Source of the DNA: RHLJ01 sp965212165
Lineage (GTDB): Bacteria; Bacteroidota; Rhodothermia; Balneolales; Balneolaceae
Direction of reading: 5' to 3'
DNA: 64,000 nt
Assembly (NCBI GenBank): GCA_965212165.1
Contig: OZ243096.1
Coordinates: 2,976,001-3,040,000 of the forward strand
The notes beneath the pieces were generated by a model, which saw nothing but the letters and a program-made list of their open reading frames with translations, did not search any database and was not told the origin of the DNA. Made by a program: the position numbers and the translations under genes. Below are positions 42,266 to 51,492 of the stretch, in pieces; position 1 is the first letter of the stretch; each line of letters starts with the position of its first letter.

Positions 42266-43933
42266 TTATAGTTCGAGATCTGAAGGGGTTATACCAAACT
42301 CACTTTTAAAACATTTTGAAAAATAGGATGGGCTTGTAAACCCAACCATATATGAGATTTCTGAAATATTATTCTCGCCTTCAAGAATTAGTTCTTTTGC
42401 TCGATGTAAACGCACTGAAGAAATTAATTGAGTAGGTGATTTCGTTGTAACTGCTTTAAGCTTTCTTTGAAGTTGCCGTTCACTTATTCCAATTTCTTTA
42501 CACATCATCCCTACTCCAAAAGAATTATTATCCAAATGTGCATCAATACATTGAAGTACATTTTCTATTAGCGTACCATTTTTTGGGAAGTGATTAAAAG
42601 GAAAAACTTCAGACTGATCCTCTGATATTTGGTTTTCAGATACACTATATAATGAGAAAACTATTCCTGATTTTAATTCGACCTTTTCTTTTGTCTTAAT
42701 AAAACTCAAATCTGAATCTGATAATAAATTTTTGACGGTTTGAGTCAACAAAACCTGATTAGGTTGAGTTATTTTTAGAATTGAGTTGAAAAATTGCTCT
42801 GTCTCTTCACTTACAATATGAGCTTCATCAACAGCTGCTTCTTTAATATGAACTCCAATTGAAAACTCAGTATTCATAGCTTTCATTGCTTCAATCATAT
42901 CTAAACTACACCGAGTTGCTTTACTCGGGCCATCAAAAGTAGCTACAAACCCTTCATTATTATATTGAATTATAGTACCTCTATACTGTCCAACATATTG
43001 ACCCACAATTTCCTGAAAGCTATCCCTTTTTTTATTTGAGGAGATAATTCGACCCGCGATAATGGTAAATAATTTTCCATGATAATTCTTTCTTGGCTTG
43101 GCTGACCTAATGAAAGATATCATTTCATCCAGAATCTCTTTTGTACTTCCAACCCAGAATAAATGGTCATCACCAGGGAATTCTAGAAACTTTGCACCCG
43201 GAATTCGTTCAGCAATAAACCTACCTTCTTCAATCTTTACATCAATATCATTGACACGTTGCATAATCAGAGCAGGAACCTTAATAGATCCTAGAATATC
43301 AATTATATCTACTTGCGTGTTCATTTTAGTAAGTACCATAGCAGCACTTGGACTAGCACCAGATCTAAAATAATTTGCTAGCCAGTCCATAAAGACCTTA
43401 TCATTGGCTTTTGATGGAGCTAAGGATTCTAGATTCATATCCCCACTTCCCCAACTATTTTCAATCATATCATACACTAACTGCCGTTCTTTATCAGTTG
43501 GTGCCCATGGATAATCATGTGAATACCTACGTTTTGCGAATATGCCAAAAGTGATGAGTGAAGTAACACGATTAGGATAGGTAGCTGCAAATAATGCTGA
43601 AACAGAACCTCCCTCTGAATGCCCAAACAAAACTGCTTCACTGGATCCAACAGCATCCATAACTGCACGAATATCATCCATCCTTTCTTCGAGCGTTGAA
43701 AGCTCAACTACTCGATCTGAAAGCCCAGTTCCTCGCTTATCAAATAGAATAACTCTTGCATTTTTTCCCAATTCCTCTAGAAAATCAACTAATTCTGGGC
43801 AACCCCACATCCAATCGATATTTGAGATCCATCCTGGAATGTATACTAAATCAATTGGTCCAGAACCAAATACTTGGTAGGCAATGTTTATTCGGCCACT
43901 TTTGGTATACTGAGTATTGGGTTTGGAGATCAT
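42266..43933 (-). CDS. Fusion: alpha/beta hydrolase, degenerate class III cyclase domain, AraC HTH
   Basis: A 555-aa three-part protein. Residues about 1-280 are an alpha/beta hydrolase with GHSEGG (Ser106), DKRGTGLSD, and a late acid/His pair (NDID about 229-231, His257). Residues about 285-432 align with the class III adenylate/guanylate cyclase domain usually attached to this hydrolase type: KLFTIIAGR, EGFVATFDGPSKATRCSLDMIEAM, SIGVHIKEA, and a VLLTQTVKNLL end. But both metal-binding Asp residues are replaced (FTDI is FTII; GDGF is NEGF), so it should not cyclise. Residues about 458-555 are an AraC-type HTH (CKEIGISERQLQRKL; VGFTSPSYFSKCFKSEFGITP). I infer a ligand-responsive DNA-binding protein in which the cyclase fold senses or links. 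Confidence 0.88.
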   Translation of the reverse strand: MISKPNTQYTKSGRINIAYQVFGSGPIDLVYIPGWISNIDWMWGCPELVDFLEELGKNARVILFDKRGTGLSDRVVELSTLEERMDDIRAVMDAVGSSEAVLFGHSEGGSVSALFAATYPNRVTSLITFGIFAKRRYSHDYPWAPTDKERQLVYDMIENSWGSGDMNLESLAPSKANDKVFMDWLANYFRSGASPSAAMVLTKMNTQVDIIDILGSIKVPALIMQRVNDIDVKIEEGRFIAERIPGAKFLEFPGDDHLFWVGSTKEILDEMISFIRSAKPRKNYHGKLFTIIAGRIISSNKKRDSFQEIVGQYVGQYRGTIIQYNNEGFVATFDGPSKATRCSLDMIEAMKAMNTEFSIGVHIKEAAVDEAHIVSEETEQFFNSILKITQPNQVLLTQTVKNLLSDSDLSFIKTKEKVELKSGIVFSLYSVSENQISEDQSEVFPFNHFPKNGTLIENVLQCIDAHLDNNSFGVGMMCKEIGISERQLQRKLKAVTTKSPTQLISSVRLHRAKELILEGENNISEISYMVGFTSPSYFSKCFKSEFGITPSDLEL

Positions 43934-44529
43934 ACTATATTATAGGGTACAACTGTTTTTTAATAAGATACCAGAAAAGGTATATAATGAATTCACTTAC
44001 CTTTATTAAGATATTTTCTTTTGGAACAATTGGAAAGGACTAGCTTAAATAAAAAAACCAAATTGAGCTGATTGAATTTTTGATGCTCTGCCTGTTTTTC
44101 AAGAATTAATATCTATGTAATTGTATTTATTAAAGAATCAAAAAAACGAATTCTCTTTCGAAAGTAGGCTAGATTGAGCCAATGTACCAAACACTTCTTA
44201 TCCCATAAAACTCTAATATTAATTTATCCTCTTTCAATAGCTTAGTCATTCGCTTACTCTTCCAGCTTTTCACTTTTCACTCCGCTTTTTAGGCTTCCTA
44301 TTTCGTTGAAAATTGATACGTATACACAATTAACTAGGATCGATGTCTTCGGGTCTAGGAAGAGTTTATAGAATAAATCCTTTCAATGTAACTTTCTGCC
44401 CAAATCATTATTTCTAACTGCTTATCACGTTCTAAACAGTCAATCACATCATCCTGATACATATTTAAAGGAGTTCGTAGTATGCCAAGAAGAAAATAAT
44501 TCCTCAATTACTAAACTCATAAAACGACC
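43934..44529. other. Gene-poor stretch after the fusion regulator
   Basis: 596 bp upstream of the fusion regulator and of the exported protein at 44530, in opposite directions. Except for one low-support small frame on the minus strand (44355-44507), no gene, hairpin or repeat was recognised. Promoters for both flanking genes should lie here. Confidence 0.5.
44355..44507 (-). CDS. Possible small or remnant ORF
   Basis: Minus-strand frame from TTG 44507 (or an internal ATG) to TAG 44355: about 50 codons reading RNYFLLGILRTPLNMYQ then DDVIDCLERDKQLEIMIWAE. The codon composition looks coding-like, with amphipathic acidic helices, but no family is recognised and there is no convincing ribosome-binding site. 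It could be the 3' end of a decayed gene. Confidence 0.2.
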   Translation of the reverse strand: MRNYFLLGILRTPLNMYQDDVIDCLERDKQLEIMIWAESYIERIYSINSS

Positions 44530-45429
44530 ATGATGTATCTAATAAATTATCTATTAATCGCAATATTGTTTGGAACCGGAACCGGTCAGGATAACAAAAA
44601 GTCCAACTCTTATAACCAAGACCTTCCATTAATTATTGAAGCATTCGTATCAATTGAGAAAGGACCCTCTTATGCTTCAGAGGAAACAAAAGAGGTTATT
44701 GAAAAAATGATCGAGGCCCATGGAGGTTATGAACAATGGAGATCCATCAAGACCATGAGCTTCAAAAATGTCATGCATAGTGAATCACTTGGCATGTTGC
44801 GGTTCTGGGTTAAAGAACAATGGATCGATATGGAAACCCGTAGATCCTATCAGGAATGGCCGGTTGTGCAATCCACTATGACTTATGATGGGGAGAAAGC
44901 TTGGTCAACAAACTGGCAAATGGGAAACCCTCCTAATCATCAGCATTCTGTTTATTTATATTATGTGAACTTACCTTGGCTAACTCAGGATGAAGGTGTA
45001 AATCTAAGTGAAGTTGAAAAAGTCTCCCATCATGCCTTTGAAAATGAAGTATATAAGATCACCATGAGTTATACAGAATCTCCTATCCTGGGAAAATCAG
45101 CTAAGGATACCTATATCCTTTTCATAGATTCAGAATCCTACCTACTTCTGGGTTATGAATATACCGTTGGGTACGGTCCAATGCTGGATGTAATGAATAT
45201 TCCGAAAGACCGCGAATTTATTGGGCCTATGCTACGGCTAAATAATTATATTGGTGAAGTTAATGGCATAAAATTGCCCATGCTTATGAGTACTCATAAT
45301 TCTGATAAGACCACTCAATATGGAGATCATATTATGTACGATTTTCAGTTTAATTTTGAATTTGATGAATCTAAAATGATCAAACCGGAAAACGCGGTAG
45401 TAGATAAATCTGTGGATAAGCGAAAATAA
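44530..45429 (+). CDS. Exported LolA-like/DUF6503-like protein of unknown function
   Basis: A 299-aa protein with a short N-terminal hydrophobic segment (residues 3-19) likely to be a signal. The start of the mature part reads EVIEKMIEAHGGYEQWRSIKTMSF, the 'AHGG..W..I.T' opening shared by periplasmic LolA/DUF6503-like Bacteroidota proteins, followed by alternating strands (STMTYDGEKAWST; SYLLLGYEYTVGYGP; IGEVNGIKLPMLMST). No catalytic residues are evident. The gene sits alone, ends at a strong terminator, and has somewhat higher GC than neighbouring genes by eye. Exact role unknown. Confidence 0.7.
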   Translation: MMYLINYLLIAILFGTGTGQDNKKSNSYNQDLPLIIEAFVSIEKGPSYASEETKEVIEKMIEAHGGYEQWRSIKTMSFKNVMHSESLGMLRFWVKEQWIDMETRRSYQEWPVVQSTMTYDGEKAWSTNWQMGNPPNHQHSVYLYYVNLPWLTQDEGVNLSEVEKVSHHAFENEVYKITMSYTESPILGKSAKDTYILFIDSESYLLLGYEYTVGYGPMLDVMNIPKDREFIGPMLRLNNYIGEVNGIKLPMLMSTHNSDKTTQYGDHIMYDFQFNFEFDESKMIKPENAVVDKSVDKRK

Positions 45430-45446
45430 AAATCAACCATATGAAG

Positions 45447-45484
45447 AACTCCACTTCAAAATTAAATTTAGTGGAGTTTTTTTT
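45447..45484 (+). terminator. Terminator after the 44530 gene
   Basis: AACTCCACT (45447-45455) pairs with AGTGGAGTT (45470-45478), followed by a run of T to 45484. It lies 17 bases past the stop codon and also separates this gene from the convergent PhyH gene. Confidence 0.85.
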
Positions 45485-45518
45485 AACAACTAATTAATAA
45501 TCATTTAAGTGATTTACT

Positions 45519-46157
45519 TTATTGTACTTCATTAAATCGGTGTTCCACTACTTCCTCGGTAGAAAAACGGTAACGTATATTCCGGTATACACAGACGTCG
45601 GTAACATCTGCAGGAACGCCAGATGGTACCGCTCTGAAATTAGTAGAAAGTCGCCAGTCTCCTTTTACTTCTTTCACTTTATGCCAGCAGTGTCCGTGAA
45701 GTAAAACCACGGTTCCTTTTTTAGGAAGAAATTCTATCTGCCCATCGAGATCTTCAGTTGGAACACCAGCAGGAAGTACTCCTTTTTTATGGGTACCTTC
45801 CATCACACAAAGTTCGCCACCAACTTCCGGTGTGATATCATGAGTATATACTAATCGATTTAAATTGAACATTTCCGGATTTTCAGGAGGACAATCCTGA
45901 TGCCATGCCTGTCCTTTGGAGCCTTTTTTCGAGAACATGCACATACAATATAAATCCGACCAATCTTCCCCAATTATGGCCGTTGTCAAATCCTTCAAAT
46001 ATTGATCATCATTTATGGTATTAAACTGCGTATTTCCCTCGAGGTAAGGAAACCATGGAACAACCTCTGCTCCTGACTTTGATATAAATTCATTAGAGTG
46101 TTCCCATTTAGGATTATGCCCAAAATGTTTAAGCATCAATTCGGTGTACTCATCCAT
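45519..46157 (-). CDS. Phytanoyl-CoA dioxygenase (PhyH) family protein, 5' end damaged
   Basis: A Fe(II)/2-oxoglutarate dioxygenase. The iron ligands are HQD (His86, Asp88 in GQAWHQDCPP) and a distal His in LLHGHCWHKV (about 154-159); R169 in DWRLSTNFRAVP binds 2-oxoglutarate. From ATG 46157 the protein has 212 aa, but the same frame continues upstream through SLKELTSQFWEKGYVVIDNYF, the typical N-terminus of this family, without any ATG, GTG or TTG. In another frame, ATG 46273 gives MDSKSKQEK and then stops. So either a frameshift has broken the 5' end or a non-standard start is used. Substrate unknown. Confidence 0.75.
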   Translation of the reverse strand: MDEYTELMLKHFGHNPKWEHSNEFISKSGAEVVPWFPYLEGNTQFNTINDDQYLKDLTTAIIGEDWSDLYCMCMFSKKGSKGQAWHQDCPPENPEMFNLNRLVYTHDITPEVGGELCVMEGTHKKGVLPAGVPTEDLDGQIEFLPKKGTVVLLHGHCWHKVKEVKGDWRLSTNFRAVPSGVPADVTDVCVYRNIRYRFSTEEVVEHRFNEVQ

Positions 46158-46273
46158 GAGATCACCATCAAAATAGTTATCGATGACGACATAACCTTTT
46201 TCCCAAAACTGGCTCGTTAATTCTTTAAGTGACTTCTTGATGACTATTTCTCCTGTTTTGATTTGGAGTCCAT
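46158..46273 (-). pseudogene. Upstream coding remnant of the PhyH gene
   Basis: Minus-strand codons upstream of ATG 46157, in the same frame, spell SLKELTSQFWEKGYVVIDNY, the PhyH-family N-terminus, yet no usual start codon exists in that frame. ATG 46273 is two bases out of phase and ends after nine codons. A single indel near 46240-46250 would restore one continuous gene; an assembly error is equally possible. Confidence 0.6.
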
Positions 46274-46583
46274 GCTTATCGATAGACTTTATTGATCCTT
46301 ACCAATAAAATTATAGTAAAGTAAGAAAATTGACAAATTTCTGATCGAACATACAATAAGTATTAAATATGTAGCCAACAAACGTCTGAAAGGGGTATAG
46401 CAGCAGAACTAATAAAGTATTAATCCGCTTACTATCATAGGTATTGTTGCGAGTAAGGAAATTTATATTACACCTTAAAATATATACTCTAACAGAAATT
46501 TTTAAAACAAAATTTACTATAATATCAATTAGTTAGTACGTAATAATTAAACATCTTTTGGCGTAGATATTGGAGAAAATGAA

Positions 46584-47708
46584 ATGACAAAAATAACCCT
46601 TTTCTTTTTAGTGCTTTCATTTACCATGGCTTGTTCGGAAGAATTCCCTGAAGAAAAGCTTCCTGCCCACATTATTCTAGAACAGGAAACCGGGGAACGA
46701 CCTGATTGGGATCCCGCTAGCTCTGATAGATATATTTTTCTAGATAAACCCGGAGGGAAGCCTTTCGAGAAAACAATTTCCACCGGTAAAGTTCGATCTA
46801 TCCTCCCCCCTTATTGTGATAATTGCGGAATGTGGCGAATCTACTATTTAAAAAATCACGATTACCTTATGACCATTGGTCCAGATCGTGGTAGTGCCAC
46901 AATTCATATCGTTGATAAAGACCTTGATAAACCAGCTTGGGACACAGGCATCATCGCTCATGAAGGAGTTGCAGTCTCACGGCACACTTGGCAAATTGCA
47001 TGGACAAATGGCCCTGACATCCATTATGGAGATATCGTTTATAATAACGATGGCGTGCCAACACTAGAAAATATTCGGGTCATTCTTAACGTAGACGAAC
47101 TCAAAGTACGCGATCAGAATATACCTGGTGAAGGAGCTCGTGCCACCCAGTACCTTGACTATCATGAACCACAGAATTGGCGTCCACCCCACGACAGGGA
47201 GCTAATCTTTAGTCGCTATGGCACGTCGACAACAGGAAAATATTCTGCTGAGGTATGGACTTGGAATATGGACACGGATGAGATCAAAAACATATCAAAT
47301 CGCCACGCATTTTATGACGAGCCAGAAGGTATATTCCCTGATGGCCAACATACACTAGTAGAAAGCGATATGTTCCTTCCAGTTAGCCAACATGCCCAAA
47401 TATTGGATCTCTACATGATGCCTCTTGATAGCTCAGGCAATAACATGGTCCGATTGACCAACTTTGGCGACCACAAAATGTTTAACAGTGATGTTACTTA
47501 CAAAGCAAACCAAGGAGTTATTTCTGAAGATGGAAAATATATGCTCTTTGGTGAAGGCCGCTCAAACACTAACAATCAGCCTGGAACAGGATTTGGAATA
47601 TATCTCTTCGATTTAGAGGCAGCAGGCATTAATGTTAGACCTGGAGTTGGTGCAGACACCACTACTATAGACCCAGTGAGATCAAGCAGTCCTCCTGAAA
47701 GTAATTGA
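46584..47708 (+). CDS. Lipoprotein with TolB-like beta-propeller segments
   Basis: A 374-aa protein with lipobox TMAC (Cys17). Its body alternates beta strands with features of TolB/PD40-like propellers: DRYIFLDKPGG, GIIAHEGVAVSRHTWQIAWTNG, REL-IFSRYG, YDEPEGIFPDGQHTLVES and ISEDGKYMLFGEGRS. It is not the same as the three short PD40 proteins further on, as the repeats are less regular. It ends with a Ser/Pro-rich tail. A conserved CDNCG motif is seen at about 76-80, which could be a disulfide or metal site. Function unknown; cell-surface location is likely. Confidence 0.68.
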   Translation: MTKITLFFLVLSFTMACSEEFPEEKLPAHIILEQETGERPDWDPASSDRYIFLDKPGGKPFEKTISTGKVRSILPPYCDNCGMWRIYYLKNHDYLMTIGPDRGSATIHIVDKDLDKPAWDTGIIAHEGVAVSRHTWQIAWTNGPDIHYGDIVYNNDGVPTLENIRVILNVDELKVRDQNIPGEGARATQYLDYHEPQNWRPPHDRELIFSRYGTSTTGKYSAEVWTWNMDTDEIKNISNRHAFYDEPEGIFPDGQHTLVESDMFLPVSQHAQILDLYMMPLDSSGNNMVRLTNFGDHKMFNSDVTYKANQGVISEDGKYMLFGEGRSNTNNQPGTGFGIYLFDLEAAGINVRPGVGADTTTIDPVRSSSPPESN

Positions 47709-47919
47709 CAAAAAGTATCATCTCCTTCTTAATAGAGTAAATACAAATACTAAAAAAATACAAGAAGATTAAGTAGACAAAAAATGATGATTGATTTTAT
47801 TCATCTACTACTTTTGCATAATTAAATTGTGATTTTAAGAACCACACATTAATTAAAAAAAGACTCAATTATTAGGTAAATTGCTTGGAAAAATTTCACT
47901 TTAAATTAAATTAATTACA

Positions 47920-48372
47920 ATGGGACAACAACAATTACTCATTATTATTCTTGTCATGATCATTATTGGATTGGCAACTATTCTTGCAATTTCGCTGATT
48001 CAAACTACTGAAGTTATACTTCTGGAGGATCAATATACCGAAATCATGTTAGAAACTGCATCAGATATTCAGACCTATTGGCATAAACCAGCGATATTGG
48101 GTGGTGGAAATCACTCCTTTAAAGGTCTTGATTTCAATAAAATACCCTGCAAATTAGAGGGCAGTGTTACTAAAGTTAATGCTCCGGGTGTTACCGGTAG
48201 TAACCCTGCTAATTGCGCTAGTGAAGATGGAAATTACCGCCTTAACTTGTTCTCTAGTGCAGATGATGTTTCTTTATATTGCGATATCAGGGTCGGCGGA
48301 GAGCAGTATGAAGCTGAATACAAGATTTACCCTGATCGAATCGAGTTAAAAAAGGAATGGGAGAAACTATAA
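47920..48372 (+). CDS. Pilin/pseudopilin-like protein
   Basis: A 150-aa protein beginning MGQQQLLIIILVMIIIGLAT, a hydrophobic N-terminal helix (residues 5-26) of the kind found in type IV pilin-like and pseudopilin-like proteins of this phylum; the GQQQLL start is seen in several such small proteins. There is no classical GFxxxE prepilin motif, so processing is uncertain. The soluble part has four Cys (about 75, 97, 118 region) that could make disulfide bonds. No other pilus or type II secretion gene is near; an orphan. Confidence 0.6.
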   Translation: MGQQQLLIIILVMIIIGLATILAISLIQTTEVILLEDQYTEIMLETASDIQTYWHKPAILGGGNHSFKGLDFNKIPCKLEGSVTKVNAPGVTGSNPANCASEDGNYRLNLFSSADDVSLYCDIRVGGEQYEAEYKIYPDRIELKKEWEKL

Positions 48373-48717
48373 TTATTTTTTTAGTCTGTTCAATAGATTT
48401 AATAAATGTGCAAACTTAATGAAAGCGTAATATGATTCTTAGAGACCATATTAGATGATTTTAAGCAACAAAGGTTCACAGTAATCGAGTCAAAAACGAC
48501 TTAAAACTGCCCTTTTTTTGAAAGACGCGAACTACCGTTGAATATCTCTCAACTTTGCTAAGATTTTTGATCTGACTGATTTATCACTCAAAAATATTAA
48601 ATTTATATTTATTGGTTTCAATTCATCCAAAAAGACTACTAGAATCTTATAATGACCGATATTGTGAAAAGTCCAAGGAAAACAATCTGGGCTGCACAAT
48701 TAAATAAAATATTGGCC
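48373..48717. other. Intergenic region before the amidohydrolase
   Basis: 345 bp with no recognised gene apart from the possible extended 5' end (48652) of the amidohydrolase frame. No strong hairpin with T run or repeat was noticed. Confidence 0.4.
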
Positions 48718-50139
48718 ATGAAAAGATTATTAAAAATATCTCTCCTAACAATACTATCAATTTCAGTTGTACTTATCGTATTCCTTGTGTTTTTATCTAT
48801 CGAGGCTAAGAATTATAATTCGATTGATAAAACCTTTGGAGATAGACTGAATAAAGTCGCCATTCAAAATGCAAGAATTCTTGATACCGAAACTGGGATA
48901 CTTTCAGAAAATCAAACAGTTCTTATTAATCACGGGTACATAAGTAAGATTATTAAAGAGGATTCTGAAATCTCAGATGATTATAAAATCATAGATGCAG
49001 CAAATAAGGTATTAATGCATGGATTGGCTGATATGCATACCCATATTTTTGACAGAGCTGAGTTGGTTCAATACTTATCCTACGGTGTAACCCATGTTCG
49101 AAACATGATGGGATTCCCTACTCATTTAACTTGGCGATCAGAAGTAGAGAACAATCAATTGAGTGGAAGTAGACTTATAACTGCTGGACCGACACTTAAT
49201 GGAACTCAAAATACCTCTCCCCTTCATCATAATATGGAAAGCTCAAAAGAAGCATATGATGCAGTTGGCACAATTAAGAATGAAGGTTACGATTTCATCA
49301 AAGTATATGATGGGTTAAGTCAAGAACAACTTGAAGAAATCTCAAAATCAGCAACAGAAAATTCAATCACCTTTTCTGGCCATCCAATTAGAGGAGTATC
49401 AAATGAATATATACTTAATGCTGGATACACTACTATCGAACATGTAGAAGAATTATTTCAAAGTATGCTAGACTATGAGTTGGATTCCCTCAAAGCACAG
49501 GAGCTTGTTAAAGAGCTAAAAGAAGCTGACGTACCTGTCACCATTACACTTTCTGCATACAATCATTTATATAGAACCGCACTTGAAAAAGAAGCATTTT
49601 TAGAAACTTTACCTACTGAGCAGATTAGTCCTTTTCTGAGATATTTGGGAGCTCGTAGTCTTGAAGGCTGGAAAAATCCTACACAAAGTGGCTATGATTG
49701 GACTATGAAAAAATATGCCTTTATGGAGTATTTAGTTCGTTTATTGGATAAAGAAGGTGTACCCATTTTATTAGGAACTGATACAGGACCAAACCTAACC
49801 ATACCAGGTTGGAGTGTGCATGAAGAAATTAATTTGATGCAAGATTTAGGCATCTCAAATTTAAAAATTATTCATTCTGGAACTACCGAAGCTGTAGATA
49901 TTCTAAATCATCGTTCATTCACAGGTTCAATTGAGGAAGGCGCGATGGCAAACATCCTTTTCCTAGATCAAAATCCTTTAGAGAACATGGAAACATTATC
50001 TCTACCAAATGGTTTGATACTTGAAGGAGTGTATTATGATCAACTTACTTTACTCGAGATGAGAGAATATGCAAAAACCCATTTTGCACCTTTTCTTATA
50101 TCTGTTGGGCAGTTTATAAACTATATATTCAATAATTAA
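48718..50139 (+). CDS. Amidohydrolase-superfamily protein with N-terminal membrane segment
   Basis: A TIM-barrel metal-dependent hydrolase. The open frame runs from 48652, but ATG 48718 begins MKRLLKISLLTILSISVVLI, a basic n-region and a membrane or signal segment, so it is preferred. Metal ligands are HTH in LADMHTHIFDR, His in FSGHPIRG, His in TIEHVEEL and the Asp in ILLGTDTGP. The composite end strand (ANILFLDQNPLENMETL) is the usual amidohydrolase beta sandwich. The superfamily acts on amides or peptides (prolidases, imidazolonepropionases); substrate unknown. It is convergent with the 7TM-AraC gene. Confidence 0.88.
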   Translation: MKRLLKISLLTILSISVVLIVFLVFLSIEAKNYNSIDKTFGDRLNKVAIQNARILDTETGILSENQTVLINHGYISKIIKEDSEISDDYKIIDAANKVLMHGLADMHTHIFDRAELVQYLSYGVTHVRNMMGFPTHLTWRSEVENNQLSGSRLITAGPTLNGTQNTSPLHHNMESSKEAYDAVGTIKNEGYDFIKVYDGLSQEQLEEISKSATENSITFSGHPIRGVSNEYILNAGYTTIEHVEELFQSMLDYELDSLKAQELVKELKEADVPVTITLSAYNHLYRTALEKEAFLETLPTEQISPFLRYLGARSLEGWKNPTQSGYDWTMKKYAFMEYLVRLLDKEGVPILLGTDTGPNLTIPGWSVHEEINLMQDLGISNLKIIHSGTTEAVDILNHRSFTGSIEEGAMANILFLDQNPLENMETLSLPNGLILEGVYYDQLTLLEMREYAKTHFAPFLISVGQFINYIFNN

Positions 50140-50144
50140 TACTA

Positions 50145-51239
50145 TTAATCTTGAATATTTTGCTTTAGGTCATTTTTAAATTCTTTTGGGGTTTTACCAA
50201 CCACCTTTTTAAAAGAATTATAAAAACTCGACTTCGAGTTAAAACCTACTTCATAGATTACTTCAAGTATAGTTTGCTTAGGATCTTGTGTTTCCTCGAA
50301 TATTTTAACTGCTGCTTCAATCCTGTAGGTATTTATCAAATCAGCGAAGTTCATTTTAAACTGGCTGTTAATGACATATGAAAGATTTCTGGATGAAAGA
50401 TCAACCTCGTCTGCCAAATCACCGAGAGATAATTCCGGATTCAGATATAGAGTTTTATCCTTTAATGCGTCAACTATCTTATCCTTATACAGCGTGAGAT
50501 CATTCTCACTGAGGTTAGAACTAGAGTATTTTTGAGAGGCTGATTTCATTGAAATTGATATCTCTTCCTCAGTTATACCTGAAAACAGTTCCGGATAATG
50601 GAGGCCCTTTAAAACTACTGTGGAAACTAAGGATAGAATCACAAGTAACTGTAGAACATAAAAGATTGAGGTATTCTCAAATTCAATTGTGAAACCAAAA
50701 CTGTGATACAACAGATCAAATGTCATAATGATCATAAAAAATATCAGTAGTTGGTTCAACCAAACCAGAGATATTTTATCAATATTGGATCTTGTATCCA
50801 TTAACACTCTATTATGAATACTTGTATAACGCATTGAAGCAATCAAATAATAGAAAATTGAAATCTGAACGGTCAATATTATATGAGCCTCATTTAAAGT
50901 CAGTATATCTAGAATAAGGAGAAAGCTAAGCAAGAAAGGAAGAAGGTGAATGGCGTCCTTACTCTGAAATTTAAACTCTTTGATAATTATGCTCTTAGTA
51001 TACCAATAGATGACCGGACCATATAAAAACTTAACAGGCAAATAGTAATTTTTAAAATCAAGCCAACCTGCTTCTTCAATGAAAATGGTAAAGAATTGAA
51101 CTCCTAGGATTAGTAAAAAAACTCCAAGAATATTATTACTTACAGTCTTTCCTTTTTTGCTATTAAATAAAAATAGCGTGCAAAAAAAGCACTGAAAAAT
51201 AATCAGGACGATTAGACTATTTACAATTGAAAAACTCAC
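50145..51239 (-). CDS. Membrane-bound AraC-family regulator (7TM-AraC), copy 1
   Basis: A 364-aa protein with seven to eight hydrophobic segments over residues 1-215 and a C-terminal AraC HTH (about 258-360: YLNPELSLGDLADEVDL, the FADLINTYRIEAA helix and EVGFNSKSSFYNSFKKV). Such proteins place the DNA-binding domain at the membrane and sense a signal through the membrane part. The HTH is near-identical in layout to copy 2 at 60958-62031. It is divergent from the first PD40 gene (253-bp gap) and may control the secreted proteins that follow. Confidence 0.9.
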   Translation of the reverse strand: MSFSIVNSLIVLIIFQCFFCTLFLFNSKKGKTVSNNILGVFLLILGVQFFTIFIEEAGWLDFKNYYLPVKFLYGPVIYWYTKSIIIKEFKFQSKDAIHLLPFLLSFLLILDILTLNEAHIILTVQISIFYYLIASMRYTSIHNRVLMDTRSNIDKISLVWLNQLLIFFMIIMTFDLLYHSFGFTIEFENTSIFYVLQLLVILSLVSTVVLKGLHYPELFSGITEEEISISMKSASQKYSSSNLSENDLTLYKDKIVDALKDKTLYLNPELSLGDLADEVDLSSRNLSYVINSQFKMNFADLINTYRIEAAVKIFEETQDPKQTILEVIYEVGFNSKSSFYNSFKKVVGKTPKEFKNDLKQNIQD

Positions 51240-51311
51240 ATTATTGAAATACTGTTTTAATAGATTTTAATACAAATTTAAATACTCAAGACTGAACGAG
51301 TAAATGAAATC

Positions 51312-51330
51312 ATTGTTTCATTGTAACAAT
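51312..51330. promoter_or_regulatory. Dyad in the shared upstream region
   Basis: ATTGTT-N7-AACAAT (51312-51317 and 51325-51330), with a nearby TGAAA-N6-TTTCA, lies between the divergent 7TM-AraC and PD40 genes. It could be an operator for either. No other support is available. Confidence 0.3.
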
Positions 51331-51492
51331 TTAGTCAGACTAAGAGAGATTATCATTTTACTTTACAACTTTATGTTCAAAATATCTCTGAATAAGCCAT
51401 TTAATGTTCAATTTTTCGTTTGAATTCGTGAAACGAAACTACATTAAACAGGATAGTAATTAAGTTTTAGAAAATTCAATCTTAAACTTACT

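Noticed and set aside
43756..44043. 95-codon plus-strand frame near the fusion regulator start
   Set aside because: It overlaps the 5' end of the regulator in the opposite strand and has no start signal or recognisable domain.
51421..51440. Sequence resembling part of a parS site (CGTGAAACGAAAC)
   Set aside because: Only a partial half-site near TGAAAC is present and the palindrome is not completed; no other match was seen close to parAB.
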